Assembly (NCBI RefSeq): GCF_021347895.1
Contig: NC_067113.1
Span: forward strand, 38,975,474-39,039,473
Source: Acanthochromis polyacanthus
Lineage: Eukaryota > Chordata > Actinopteri > Pomacentridae
Direction: 5' to 3'
Length of the DNA: 64,000 bases
In this document: piece after piece, positions 1-15,000 of the stretch
Layout: each line of letters starts with the position of its first letter
Position numbering within the stretch: the stretch's first letter is position 1
Program-made: the position numbers and the translations under genes
Notes under the pieces: model-generated
The model's input: only the letters and a program-made list of their open reading frames with translations
Databases searched by the model: none
What the model was told of the DNA's origin: nothing

Positions 1-56
1 ACACAGGTTTATATTAGATTATAATTATTAGTACAGTGAATTATTCTGTGTTTTAC

Positions 57-3000
57 CATCAAGCAGGTGATGACGATGACGAAGACGGTGAAGAAAAGGA
101 CGATGGCGTAGAAACCCTCTCTGCTCCAGACGTGGTCCCTCTGCTGCCCCTGGAGGACGTTTTTCTAAAAGCAAAATACAGGAAATTAGAAAAACATGTC
201 GTTACAATAACAGTCAGACTCAATAAAAAGCTCAGTAAAGAAACCTACAGCAGGTACGGATGAAACTGTAGATTAAATGGCTGTAAAAATCCATGAAAAT
301 TACGTTTTTAAGGTTTACTGAGGCACCACTGCTGCATCCTGGGCTAACAGCGGCTAACAGCAGCTGTGATTTGGTTTATTAGAGTACATTTTTGTGCATA
401 TTTCCATGGTAGAAGTGATATTATCTGCTTCCCTGAGAGCAGCCTGGCTCTGCTCTACTAACAGTAGTCTGGTTCTGGAACATGATTACAGCAGTAATAA
501 TATTAATCTGATCTCTGACTGTCCTCCTCGGCTGATCGATGCAGCTTTAATCGTCCTATTAAACTTCCAGCAGCAGCACTCTGCTCTCTAACGACTCCCA
601 TCCATCCAAGCTGCCGGTCGCCACGGCAACCAGTGGGGCTGTAACCGCGGCGACCGAGCAGCAGCAGCGGCATCCCATACCTCTGTGGAGACCTCGGTGA
701 TGCCGAAGTGTCCCAGGTGGCGATGCAGCACCCGGACGTTCAGCGATTGGATGACCTCCTCGGCGGGGCGGGGCTCCGACGTTCCCAGCCTATCAGAGGA
801 CACGAACAGCTCGATGCCATTCTTCTTCTCCTGCTCAGAGGGAGGAAGAGGAAGTCAGTCAGCGAGTTAATGGCGTTATAAACATGGAGGAAAGGTTAAA
901 GCATCTCACGTTGAGCTGGTTGATGTGGACGTGACCCGCCGGGACGCCGAGCGCCGCCGCCACACCTTCCCGAAACCACCGAAGAAGACTGACGTTCAGC
1001 CTCCGGACGTCCACAGCCAGGTACTGAGAGGAGGAGGAGAAGAAGAAGGGAGGGAGTGAAGACGAACCTCTGAGGATCGATAAAGAGATGATAAACTACA
1101 ACAATAAGAAAAGAAACACAGAGGAGCCATCTGTTCCAGTTTAAAGTCCATAAAGTTCATATTGTGCTCATTTTGGAAAGTTTCTGTCACTTTTTCAAAC
1201 ATATTAAACTAGTTTAGAATTTTTTTTGGACTAGTTTCGAGTCACATTTTCAGCTCACTTTGACTGAAAATGATAAATGAAAGAAAGAGGAGGTACAGTG
1301 ATCACATCCATTTCCTGGCTTAGCTCCTGTATTGTTCCATGAATTAATAAAACATCATAAAGATGGTTGGTTTCCTGCTATAAAGGGGTTGTTTCAGTGT
1401 CTGTCGCTTTAATTTCAGGAATAAAACTCTCTGCATCTGTGATTGTTAGCCACAGCAGCTGTGTGGCAAATGTGACTAACATTAGCATCAACACTAAGGA
1501 ATTTCCTATAGATAGAGTTCAGCTGACGTCACACATCCGGGCTATTAGCCGGTCCGTCATATTGTGTGTCGAGTGTTGAAATTGTTGTAGTCAGGAGTCA
1601 GCGAGCAAGATAAATATGTGTGACTCGTGTGCGGAGGAGGCGACAGACAGCAGCTTCGGTAAAACAGGTCGGTCCGCTGGTCGCTGGCGGTGCAGCTAAC
1701 CGGCTAACTGCCGCAGCGTGCTAACTGGGCATCGGTATGAGGCATCGTTTCCCATCCGCCTCTAACGAAAGGTCTCTGTTTGGGCTCAATTACATATAAT
1801 TCCATCTGACTGCATCGCGCTCATACTCCTAATCCAGCGTTTACTTTAGCTAATCAAGTATTATCAATTATATCAGCAAGGCTCTGTAGGCCAGCAAGGT
1901 GTTGTGGTGTTGTGAGTCAGGAAACAATAGATTCAAATCCAGACTTTTGATGTAAACTGTGGTCTTTATCTCATGCTGTAGGTCCTGGGAATGGCTAAAG
2001 CTTTGTTTTACAGTTTTATTTTAATTGTGAATTAGTGTTTCTGTGGTAATGTCGGGTTTACAGTAATACATTTCGCCTGACAGTGTTGTTATTGTAACAC
2101 GAACATTGCAGTGATATTAGAGAGTGTTGTGTCGGTGCAGTGTAAGAGTTTGTATGGTTATAACAGTGGAAGATCTTTTTAATATTTCCCAGTCTAGTGA
2201 GGGGGGGATTTTATTTTAAATTGATATTGGCTAACTAATTAATGGCTTCAGTCACATTCTAACATCAGCTTCAAAACTGCAGCCATTAATAATGATTAGT
2301 TGCCAGCTATTAAATTAATCACCTGATAGTTTGACATGCTGAATAATAATGACAATCTGAAGTTATTACAACAGTCACAATAAATACCTGATAGTTATAA
2401 AGTTTGCCACTCAACATGGCGCTGAGCTACTTACTGACTTGGTTGTTGTGACGTCAGTGAAACAGCCCTATTGTTGTGGCTAATGCTAATGTTAGCCACA
2501 TTAGCTTTGCATCATGCTAACACTGACGATTTCTTTAGTTGTTGTGGCCACTGCCGATGTTAGCCAAATAAGCCACACAGCATGCTAACACTAAAGAGGT
2601 GCCTTTTGTTGTCACTAGTGCCGATGTTAGCCACACACCATGCTAACACTGTGGATTTCTTTTGTTTTTGCCACACAAACCACACAACGCTCCAACTGTA
2701 AGGTGTTCTTATTGTTGCAAGCATTAGCCACATTAACCACACTGCATGCTAACACTAAGGAGTTTCATTTTGGAGCCGCTATTTCTAATGTTAGCCAGAT
2801 TAGCCACATGGCATGCTAACACTAAGAAATTTCCTATTTTTGTCACCAATGTCAAGATTAGCCACACAGTGTGCCAACACTAAAGAATTTCCTATTGTTG
2901 TGGGTAATGCCAATGTTAGCCACTTTAGCCACACAGAATGCTAACAGTAAGGATTTTACTATTGTTGTGGCTAATGCTATTGTTAGCCACATTAGCCAGA

Positions 3001-6000
3001 CATCACGCCAGCAACAGAATCAGACAACTTCAGGAGAAAAGCAGAAAAAGCAGCACCTAAAATGTTTGTGTAATCACAAAGTTGATTAAAGTAAATTTAA
3101 CCAAAAAAAAAAAAAAAGTGCAGCCATGGTAGCAGTAGAGAAAGTTATTCTGGAGAAGATAAAAATAAAATGAATGAATAATTCAGAGGAAGTAAAACAT
3201 CAGAAGAGGAAACAAGTCAAGAAAGCAAACAAAACCAAAGATGTTCACAATTAAAAACTAGTTCAAAGCGAATTATTTTTTAAGTAGAAAAGTGACAAGG
3301 ATGTTTCTGATGGAGCTATGCTAACAGTTTCCCTTTGTTTGCATTGTTTATGCTAAGCTTAGCTAAAAACAGACTGAATGACTGTCGTTTTTATTGTCGT
3401 GTGAGACTAAAAACTAGCAGATTATCAAATCAAATGAAGCACAAACATGAATTCTGACCTCTGCTGCTTCCCGTCCATCAGCCTCAAACCTCCTGCAGCT
3501 TTAAACTTCGTTGCGTTTCAGAAACATGTTCTGCTGCAGTTTTAATTTAATATCCGGATACAAACAGCCGCCAGACACACGGCTGATGTTATTACCCGTC
3601 TGCTTCTGGTTTCACTTTGCTCTCTTTAAACCAACTCATGCTTCTTCCTGTCTCCAAACAGACATAATAATAAAGAAACACCGCTTCAAATATGAAAAAC
3701 AACCAAAAATAATCAAACAATCAAACTTACTGACACTAAAACCACTGATTTGTGTTTAAAAAGGGCGTTAAAATGTTAATCAACAACCAAAAGAGTTTCA
3801 AATCAACCCAGAAATATCAAAGTAACCCAAAAAATCCACTTTACTGACAGATGCAGAAATTCTCATTAAATTTTCCTTCATTTCCGCCTAAAAAAAAGAC
3901 TCAAATTGACTCATTTCTAATTAATTTTGTCATCCGACTTAATAAACTGGTGCAGCTTTAATTAGTTTAAGCCGATAATGAGTCACAAAAGCAAACAGCG
4001 ACAAGCAAACCGATCAGGTTTAGGAGATAAAACCAAACAAACAAAGAAAGACAAGTGGAACTACAATCTGGAAAGTAAATAAAAAGACAGAATAAAGTGA
4101 CAGAACCTCTAAAGAACCCAACAGAAACGTTTAAACAACCTCACCAAGTGAACATCCAAACATTGTTGATCCTCTGCAGGAATAAACTGACGCTCAGAGC
4201 CCCACTTCCTGATCTGTTAACTCTCTGATCTCTGATTGGCTTAGAGCCCGACCTGCCGCCTGATTGGCCGTTGTCCAGGTAATGCCATTATCCCGTCGCG
4301 CTTCCTGTTGGGATCAGCTGCTATTTATGTCCGACACACACACAAAACACACAAAACACACACTAATAACCACTAATTAGCCCTCAGGTCAGGGGGGGTA
4401 GGGGTTTAATTTGGGCCAATCAGACGTATCGGAGAGGAGAGGAGGGGGAGGAGGGAGAGGGGTGAGAGGAGTGGGAGGAGGGGGAGATAATCAATAAAAA
4501 TAAAACAAAGGGAGACGAGCGATGAGAAAAAAATAGAGAAAACCGGTCGAAAACTGACAAATTAAACAAAATAAATCAATTAAAGCTGCAATAATTAGTC
4601 AATTAACTGATTAGTTGATGAAAAAAACGTTTTTCTTGACAGTAAATTGAATATCTTACTGCTAAATGTTCAATCACTGTGTTAAAAAGAACATTTATTT
4701 TAAGTTTCTTCACTGTCATTATTTCAACATTAAAGAAAAAGCTGAAAAAACAAACAAAATCAAGCTTAAAAATCAATTAAAGCTGCAATAATTAGTCGAT
4801 AATTGATTACCAGGCAAACAAATGTTGTTTTTCTTGACCCTAAATTAAATATTTTACTGCTAAATGTTCAATCATTGTGTCACAAAACCTTTATTTTAAG
4901 CTTCTTTACTGCTATTATTCGGCCAAACAACCGGTTATAAGAGAAAAAATGAAAAACAAACAAAATCAAGCTCAAAAACAAGTATAGCTGCAATAATTAG
5001 TCGATTAATTGATTAGTTGATCAGCGGGAAAATAAATGTTTTCTTGACAGTAAATTAAATATTTTACTGTAAAACTGTTCAATTTCTGTGTTGAAAAACA
5101 GTTATTTAGTTTCTTCACTGTTATTTCACTAAACAACCAGTTATTAGAGAAAAAATGAAAAAACAAACAAATAGCCTCAAAAATCAATTAAAGTTGCAAT
5201 AATTAGTCGATTAATTTAATACTTGATTAACAGAAAATGAACGGAGGCTAATTTTAAAACATTTGCTTTAAAACAATCACCTGTAAAATAAAAAATGCTG
5301 TTTTTTTTTTTTTAGAGTAAATGGAATATTTTAATGTTCAGTTGTCCAATCAGTGTATTAAAAAACATTTATTCATCAAATATTAAAGAGTCGCAGCTTT
5401 AAAATGTCGTCATTCTGCTGGAAAAATCTACAAATCAAAAGCAAGAATCAAATTTCAAGTCGGTTACTAAAAGAATAAAAATAAAGGAGGAGGAGACCAA
5501 AGATGAGATAAAAGAGAAAAACTGAAAATACAACTAAATGAAGCTTAAAAACTAATTAAATCTGCAATAATTGGTCGACTGAATGATCAAAGCTGCTTTA
5601 AGGCTCCAGAACTTCACCTGTAAAATGTAAATTTTAGTTTTTCTTGACAGTGAACTGAATATTTCAGTGTTCACCTCTTTAAAATGAAGTATTTTTTTCT
5701 GGATCTGCTGGAAAAATAAAATAAAATAAACACAGTTTTTAGAAATATAGGAAAGTAGAAATGCAAATTTCAACCTGTTTTTCTTTACAGATTGTTTTCC
5801 TGATTACAGCTCGTAAAAGCAACACAGAAAATGTAAATAATTATATATTAAGCATAAAAATGATGCCAGAACTGCAAATAATGTCCACATCAAATTCAAA
5901 TATCTGTATTTTTATATTTATTTTTTGCTCCTTTGCAAGATTTGATGTAAAATTACACTATTTTACTGTTAAAATCCACAAACATTTCATTACTCTACAG

Positions 6001-9000
6001 ATATGTGCCTTCATTTATAAGAAAAAAAACAGATTTACAGATAATTTATTTAACATACATTTACATTACATGCTGATTTTTACAAATAGCCTATTATTCT
6101 GCTCTTTTGGAACGTTTAGCCCTAAAATGAGACTGTTTTCTGCATTTAAATCCTCTAAAAATAAGATTATTTGAAGGAAAAATTGATGTATATTTATTTT
6201 TTCTACCGTTATTTGACAGATTGGTCTGTTTTGTTAAACTACAGATAACAAAAGTCACAAATGTCTGTATAAATATCTGTATTTTATGCTTCTTTCCTCC
6301 TTTATTCTCTGACTCATGAATCATCTACATTCTGTCTGATACTGTGGAAATGAGCCTCGCTTCTTTTTTTCCTTTCTTTCTTTCTGCTGGCCGGGTGAAA
6401 ACGTGAGCGTCACGTGCAGCAAACAGCTGAATGAGTTTCAGATTAGTTTCATGCTTCAGTCGCTTCCTTTGAGAAAAACCGTCAGAAATTCAGCATCAGA
6501 CTTCTATTCTCATTCTCTGTAGTATCGCACAGGATTTAGGAATAAAAAAAACTGCATTTTGTTAGCTCTATTAAACCATAAAAAAAACATATTTAACCCT
6601 AAAAATTCATTCAGTATTTTGTTATTTATCAAATGTATGATTTAAAAATGTTCTTTTCTCCCACCTGGGTGCACATTATCAGTCAGACGGATTTATTTCA
6701 GCTGCTGCAGCTTCTCTAAAGTGAAACTAAAACCCAGGATAATTAGTCAGAAATCACTATCACCGCTAAGGTTCTTCTGGTTTTGACCACAAAGCCCCGT
6801 TTGTTGTGAGATTTTTCTGGCTTCACAGAAAAGAAGAAAGAACCAAAGTTGTCTGGAACAGCAACATTAATCAATAGCACCTGGATGCTAAAATAATTAG
6901 AGGAATTTTAATGTTTTAAGTTCCACTTTTTTTTTTTTTGCAGCATTCCAGTTTTAAATGAAAGATTGCACGGGTTAGCCTAGCTAGCCGAGCATAGCTT
7001 AGCACAAAGACTGAAAACAGATGGGAGCAGCAGCTAGCACAACTTACTAACCGACATGCTACATCAAAACTCACATCTGTACGTTAGCCTAGCTTAGCAC
7101 AAAGACTGGAGACAGATGGGATCAGCTAGCACAACTTGCTAACCGACATGCTATGTTGAAACACACATCTGTACATTAGCCTAGCTTAGCTCATTACAAA
7201 GACTGAAAATAGATGGGACTAGCTAGTACAATTCGCTAACTGTCACACTATGTCAAAACTTACATCAGTACTGTTAGCTTAGCTTAGCTTAGCATAAAGA
7301 CTGAAAACAGACGGGACCAGCTGGCACAACTAGCAAACCAACACGCTACATTGAAATACACATCTGTTCGTTAGCCTAGCTTACCTTAGCATAAAGACTG
7401 AAAACAGATGGAATCAGCTAGCACAACTTGCTAACCAACCTGCTACGTCAAAACTCACATCTGTACGGTTAGCCTAGCTTAGCTTAGGTTAGCACAAAGA
7501 CTGAAAACAGACGGGAGCAGCTAGCATAACTCGCTAACCAGCACGCTACGTTGAAACTCACATCAGTATGATTAGCCTAGCTTAGCTTATCACAAAGAGT
7601 AGATAGCTTGTAATTTAGGGGGAAAATGTGCTCATTTTCGTGAAATCTGTTGTCATTTTAGACATTTTGGGTTAAAATTTGATTTACTTTAGAAAAGTTT
7701 AATCATTCTGTTTTTATATTCGCTGAAATGCATTTTTTAACATTTTTAACTAGTTGTTTTGTGAAAAAATGTTCATTTTACTGTCACAGAGGAGAAAATA
7801 AACTAGAAAAAATATTTATATTTAAGGTCATAGGTGGACAAAATATGGATTTAATGATGATTACTGATGCTAATAAGTTAACTGATAGGTAAAAAAGAGA
7901 AGACTGTCATGCATGTTGGAAAATATATTGTAGATTAACACCTGTTTGTTAATTAATTTTGATATTTAGGTGAAAAAAATGGAATAATTTTTGAGAAATA
8001 TGTTGCTACTGTAGACATTTCAGACAGTTTCGGGGTCATTATAAACACATTTTTTGAAAATTAACCTTAAATGTGAATATTTTCTGGTTTATTTCCTCTT
8101 CTCTGGCTATAAACTAAATATTTTTGCACATCTTTGGCTTAAAAAACACCAATTTTTCACCATTTTCTGACATTTTACGACAAAACAGCGGATTGATTAA
8201 TCAAACTGGATAGCAAACAATGAAGACAGTCATTATCTGCAGCCGTTTTTGAAACTTAGACACCGTTAAAAGTCCAAATTAATCTATCTTCTATCAATTT
8301 ATTTTGTCCCACATCTTTAAACTGACCAGCTCTGAATGTCAGAGTTAAAATGCCTCTATTTTTTTACACCAAAGTGCAGAAAACATCAAACGTTCCCCCA
8401 CTAACAGACAGACGCTGTCGTTAACTGGATGAATCATTTTCTCTGTGGGTTTGAAGTCAAAGTTCAGAAACAGAAAAAACATGAATTATTTATCAGAGAT
8501 GTGGAACCTGCTGCGTTCTGCAGAAAATAATCTTCATTCCAGAGGACGGATCCATACTAGAGCTGGTTTTGGACTGGCTTAGCTTTGATTTTGGTTCTGG
8601 TTTTAGACCATATATAGGACTGGATTCAAAATGTCTTGGGCAGGTCTTGGACTTCTTTTTTAACTCCAAGAACACCAAACCTACCATCAAGCATGGAGGT
8701 GGCAGTATCATGGTCTGTGGAACTGGAGCTTTACACAAAGTAAATGGAATAATGAAGGAGGAGGATCACCTCCACGTTCTTCAGGAAAACCTAAAACCAT
8801 CAGCAGAAGGTTGATCTTGGACACAGTTGGATGTTTCAACCAGACAATGAGTCCAAACACACGTCAGACGTGGTAAAGAAACGGTTCCGTCAGGCTGGAA
8901 TGAAGGTTCTAGACTTCTGGAGGTTTTCAGAATCACTCAGGAGAAGTTAAGAGCCCGTGAAACTAAGAAAATTAGATTAACATGACTTTCTACATCAACA

Positions 9001-12000
9001 AAATTGATAATTTAAGCTGCTGAATGTATATTTTTGATCCATTTCATCATATTTCCAGAAGATCTTGAATAAATCCATGAAAGAACCAACATTCCTGACT
9101 GTTTTTTGCTCTAAACCTTTGCATTCCAGGGTTAAAACTCATCACTTCACGACTTAAACTTTCAGTGGATTGTTCCTTCTTTAAACTCTCTTCCACCACC
9201 AGATCTCCTGATCATGAATATATTATTTACAGTCAGACACACATTTAGATTCCGTATTAATATTTTAAATCACGTGCTCAGGGTTGTTTTATTCATCAGG
9301 CGTTGTGCTGCTGACCTAAATCCTACTGGAAGGACCAAACAGACTAAGCCATCTGTAAACTCCCAGCATCCCGTCTGTCTTTTGGTTTCCGCCAGAGGTT
9401 GGTACAGATTGACTCGACTCCCACAATGCATCTGTGGCACCGAAGTGTTTTGGCAGAAGACTGTGGGAGTCGAAACGCGAAGAAATTCAGTTAAATAAAA
9501 GATCCGAGACATTTTTACTAAAAATAAACGTCTGCCCACATCGATATCAGACAGTTTCAGGCTCTGATGCTGTTTGTTAAAGAATTAAAGTCCAACTAAA
9601 CCTCCTCAGAACCAGGAGAGCATGTATCTGTAGTTTATTTAATGAAGTTCTACCTTCATACTGGGATTATTTCCAGAGTTCCAGGTCCTTGAAGTCCATA
9701 AAGGTGGGTCCAGATTTCTCACTTTTTAATGGACTTTTTCATAATTTCTGAGCCTCCTGACACCTGACATTCAGGAGGAAAAATCTGAGTTCTGGTAAAA
9801 ACTGCAACTAAAACAACTAAAAAAGCTGGAAAATTAAAGGCCAAATTGCCCAAAAAGGGCCCAAATTACCACAAAAAAGACACAAAATCAGCACAAAAAG
9901 TGGTAAATATACCACAAATCGAGACAAAACTTCCACTGAAAGATGCAAAATTACCATAAAAAGTCCCAAACTATCACAAACTGATGCAAAATTACCCAAA
10001 AAAGAGCCAGAATCACCAGAAAAACAGGTGAAAATACCACAGAAATACACTAAATCACCACTAAAAGATGGAAAATTACCACAAAGAACATCTGGTTCTT
10101 CATCTCCAGTAACTTTATCAATGATCAGAGTTGTACCTTCATACTGGGAATATTCAATATAATCTGTCTAGAATGTCTCAGTAATGATGCAGTCAATGTT
10201 ATAACCAGCTGTGATCATCAGTATTATGGGATGTATCCTAGAAACAATCATTGGTTCCCTGGATGTGGTTCTGGTTTGTGATAATTAACCAGAGAAAACT
10301 TTAAAAAGTCATTCTGGGTAAAGTTTAATGTTGGTAGGTGGTTTGTCAGAACTATCAGAGACGATGGAAGAAGGAACCAGGATCGTCTTTATACCGTCAC
10401 ATTCTAACACTTAGGAAAGGTCAAATTTAAGATTCTATCTACTGAAGGTGTTAAAACTCTGATATTTTCTGCATCATTACTGTTGTAAACAATCTACAGA
10501 TGGAAACAGAACAAACGGAACCAGAACTAAAGACTTCCTGTAGGTTTGTTGATGGTAGATAATGATCGGCTGCTTTGAAACAGTAAACAAATGGATTCCT
10601 GACTCTGTTCTTTGCTCTCTAAGCTGCAGCTCTGAACATGTCCTTCTTTTTCTGTTTGTTCTGTTCGGTCTGAATCAGAATCTGGGATCAGAATAAATAT
10701 TCATCATCAGAATGTTGAGTCTTAATGTTCTTCTTCCACTGGCTTCGTCCACCTGAGCCTCAATGTCAGCCTGAAGGTTGCTGTCGTTATGTAACCTCCC
10801 ATTGTGGAGGTAAAGTGGGTCTCTGCACACGCTCCTGATTAACGTCGCCATGGCAACACAGTCGGTGCAGCATCCCTCCTCTGGCTCTCGGAGACGAACA
10901 CCGCAGCATCCTTCAGTCAGCAAGTGGGCTCACCGAGACCTCCGACCTCATCGGTACAAGGCAGGAAGTGACCTCATCGATCAGAATCTATGACTCAGGA
11001 TTTACTATGTTGACTTATCAATCAATAAATCAATCAATTTGTCCATGAAATACCAAAAAAAAAGAACAATCCAGGTAAGGTGTCCCACAGTTAATCCAAA
11101 ATGTAAAAATCTTTGGTTTGAGACATTTTAGAGACAAAAGAATCAAAAAGAGCAAACAGCAATTAAATGCTAATCAGAATTATTGATAGTTGTTCTAAAG
11201 AGGACCAAAAATACAGATTTAATAGTCTTGAGTTAATGTTAATATCACGAGGCAACACAAACAAACCAGTTTTGGACGTCAACTAAAGTTTATTTTCACT
11301 TCGGATTATTTTCTGGATTCATTGATGAGTTGTTTGGTCCAAAAAATGGTAAAAACATGGATCGGAGTTTCCTCAAATGTCCAAAGATCTCCCATCTGAA
11401 GCTTCTCTTGGCTTATCAATCAATCAATTTGTCTATATAATGTCAAAAAATTAAGTAAAAATCCTGGTATAGGTGTCCACAGTTGAAAGCAACATCTGCC
11501 CAAACTATAAATGATAATTTACCAACATACAAAAAAACATTAAATTATAGCATTTAACGACACAAGAACCTCCAAATGTTTGTCAAAATCCTCATTAAGT
11601 GACTAAAAACAGTATTCAGTTTCAAAAATGGCTGCTGGTCAACTTTCTGTTGATCAATTAATCATCTAATAATTTAGTCCATTGACGGATGTTTATTTCT
11701 TCCAGATCACACAAACTAAATGTCGCACAAAAGGACCAAAAAGAAGAATATTTTGAGGAAAAAACTACATTTTCAACTGGCTTTCTAGAAGAAGTGATGG
11801 AAGCCAAGTGTTTCATAATTATGAACAACTTCTGAGTCATTCTGCAGAACCTTCAAGGCATTTTTTTGTTTTATACTTTTGGACACTTTCGGGTAATTCT
11901 GCAAATTTTTTAATAATTTTGTTTTGGTTGGATTTATCTGTAGGACCTATTGTTCCACCAGGGGGAGCCTCTTACCATTTAATCCTGTAGAGACCAGAGG

Positions 12001-15000
12001 AGGCGTCACTCAGACTACAGTTCATATTAAAGCACAGAGCATTGTGGGAGTTTAGCTAGCAAAGGGCACCATGACAAAGACTTCGGCTGAATCCCAAACC
12101 GCCCCCTACACACTCCCCCTCCACTACCGAGTGTCACTCCAAAAGAAGTCACACTCGCAGCTGTGGAGGGCACCTATTATTGAAGGGGGAGGGTATAAAT
12201 ACGATCGTCAGGAATGGGACGCCCTGTCGCCTCACCGGAAAACGGAAGACGTCATCGCCATGGTAACACAAAGACGCCTACTGTCATGGCTGTAGCGCTG
12301 TGGCACAGGTTGCAACTAACAAGGATCGCTGCTGCTTCCAGAAGACGAAAGCGTCCCACTTTTCTTTCACTCACATGTTTTCCAATCCTATTATCTGGCA
12401 TTTCAAATCCAACAAATGAATGAATAAATGAATTCTGTCAGTTGTGTTCAAATTTTAAGGTGTCAGGGGGTGCACAATTAAATCAAACGTCAGCAGAGAA
12501 GAAGATTTGTTTCTTTTGATTTATCTTTTTACACCACTCTTTTTGTGATGTTCTGTCAGTGTGAAAAAGGCGTGGGAGAAATAAAGGATGCATGTGGAAC
12601 TTACATCGATATGTTGTTTCCTCCTCCATTTCGACGTTGCACTGCCTGAAAAAATTGTCCAGACTGAGCATCGATGCAGACTCGCTATTTAAGGGCTGAA
12701 CAGTCCACTCTCCCTCCGCACTACGCGGTTTGGGACGGCCCTTAATATGGAGGACCCTCCACGGGAACGCGCAAACGGAGGGGTAGTGTGTAGGGATAGT
12801 GTGTAGGGGGCGGTTTGGGATTCAGCCTTTGGTTATAATTTATGACCTCCAACCAGAACTCACATGTTCAAGACTAACTGGGATTGACTAGGATAGTGTT
12901 TATAGCTAGTAAAGGAGCACCATGACAAAGACTTATGTGACACTTAATGACCTCCCCCCAGAGTTCATGGATTCAAGACAAACTGGAAGTGACTAGGATA
13001 GAGTTTAGAGCTAGCAATGAAGCACCATGACAAAGACTTGCCACAATTTTAGCCTTTTATCAGATGTTTTTTTCCAGATCACACAATTAAACGCCCAAAA
13101 ACAACAAAAACTAGCAACAAAAAAAAAAACGTTTCTCAACAAAATTTTCATAAAAGGTGATGGAAGCAACATGTTTCATATTTACGATTGATTAAAAAAT
13201 AAACAGAAGAAGCTAACAAGAGTGAAAACCAACAGACTCTTCACATCTTTGTAGCTCCGTCCTCAACTGTCTGATTGACAGGTGAACCTACTTCATGTCT
13301 TTTTCAGCCAATCACAGAGCATGTAACTCACCACGGTGACCAGGTGTCGAGACGACACTGCAGCGTGCTCCGGCTGGACATCGTGATGAGGTCTAGTCAG
13401 CAGGTCGAGGTTTCGGTGGCCGGAAGGTTGCAGCGGGGATGCCGACATCTGATTGGTCAAAGTGTCTGGAGGCTGACGGTGGCGGTGGTGAAGGTGGCGG
13501 TGAGGGTGATGAAGGTGGAGGGACTCTGGAGGGTCGACTTCATCCTGTCGAGGGTATAAAGAAGGAGGGAAGCGACCGATGTGACGAGAAATGAAGGGAT
13601 CGCCGCTGGACGACTCTGAGGGGAAGAAGAAGACGGACGACATTTTACGGTTAAACAATTAACAAAATAGTTAGTGCTTCATTTCATAATTGACAACCAA
13701 TTAATTAAAGTATACAGTCTGTCAGTTGTGATTTACAGACTGAAAGAAGACAAACTGCTGACAACAACCAAAGATCTTCGGTCTGAAACTCGTGAACCGA
13801 CTGGACCCTGAACGCTGCATAATTCATCCTCAGACTTTATTTATCCTGAGAGGAAGGAACAAATGGAGTGAAGGAGACGCTGCCTTCACATTCACAGCTG
13901 CAGATGTCTATTTAAAGAACACAGATCAGAACGGACTTCCTGCCTCTCTCTGTTTGGTTCATAAAACACCGATCACCGCTAAACAGGAAGTCACTGGTTC
14001 CACAACCCCTGGAGGTAATCCACACTGAGCAGATCTGCACGTATATAAACCAACAGTTATACTAGCATCAGCTTTATTTTCATATTAAAGGAAGTTATAC
14101 ATGTTCAAGTCCCTTTCATTTCCTCATTAGTGGCAATTTTTAAGGTTTTATTCAACCACAGACTAACAACTCGGTGTTATTTACTTTACATGTTTATAAG
14201 TTTTACTATTATTTAAATGTTTTATGAGGGATAATTGATGATACACTGGTAGCTACTGGTAACATTACAAAATATTGATTTACACTTTAATCCTTTAGGG
14301 ATCCTAATCCCAAATTGGAAATAACATCTGCAAGAGAAAATACATATATTTTTCTGAATGGTAATTCATTGTTTTCTAATATTTAAGGTAAACTATATCA
14401 TTTTATTAAAGGAGCAAAAAATATCAGTATTTAAAGACGTTAGCTGTGGTTTGTAAAAAAAAAAAAAAAAAGTACATTGAGCATTGAAAAATGAAAAATG
14501 GGGGGAAATTTTGACAAATTTTCCATTACTTTCTAGTAAATTTAAAAGAAAAAAATGTGCATGGAAACTGTAAAAAAAAATAAACTAAGTAGCAGTTATT
14601 TGTTCTTTTCTAACATATATTTTGACTGTACATAAATCAGAAAAATAAAAAAATAATTAATAAAAATGTCAGGACACTAATGATATTTTCAGTTATTTAA
14701 AAGAGCTTTTTTTCTTTTCCTTGTTTGCTTGCTTGTTTTGTTATACCATTTTTTAAACACTTTTTTTGGCAAATTTTCACTATTTATTTAATTACTTTAC
14801 AGATTTTTTTACATTGTAGAATATAAAGCGTAAAAATAGTTTTGTTTTGTTTTTTTTTTGGTTTGTAAATAACTGAATTAAATCCAGTTAAGAGGCTTCA
14901 GCTCAGCAGGTTTTTCTCAGGAATGAGCGTAACGTATAAATTTATATATTTACTAATATTAAATATTATATTTCACTGTATAATTAGAATTAAATAACCC

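Noticed and set aside
2466..3015. CRISPR-like array of repeats and spacers
   Set aside because: Repeats are degenerate and the 'spacers' repeat too. It is a vertebrate minisatellite in an intron; the same holds for 6970-7605 and 33870-34449.
10675..10923. 82-codon minus-strand frame as an extra ptprr exon
   Set aside because: Exon 2 (ending phase 0 in ...HLVTV) joins directly to exon 3 (YLAVDV...) as in the family, leaving no missing sequence. No convincing splice pair was seen around this frame.
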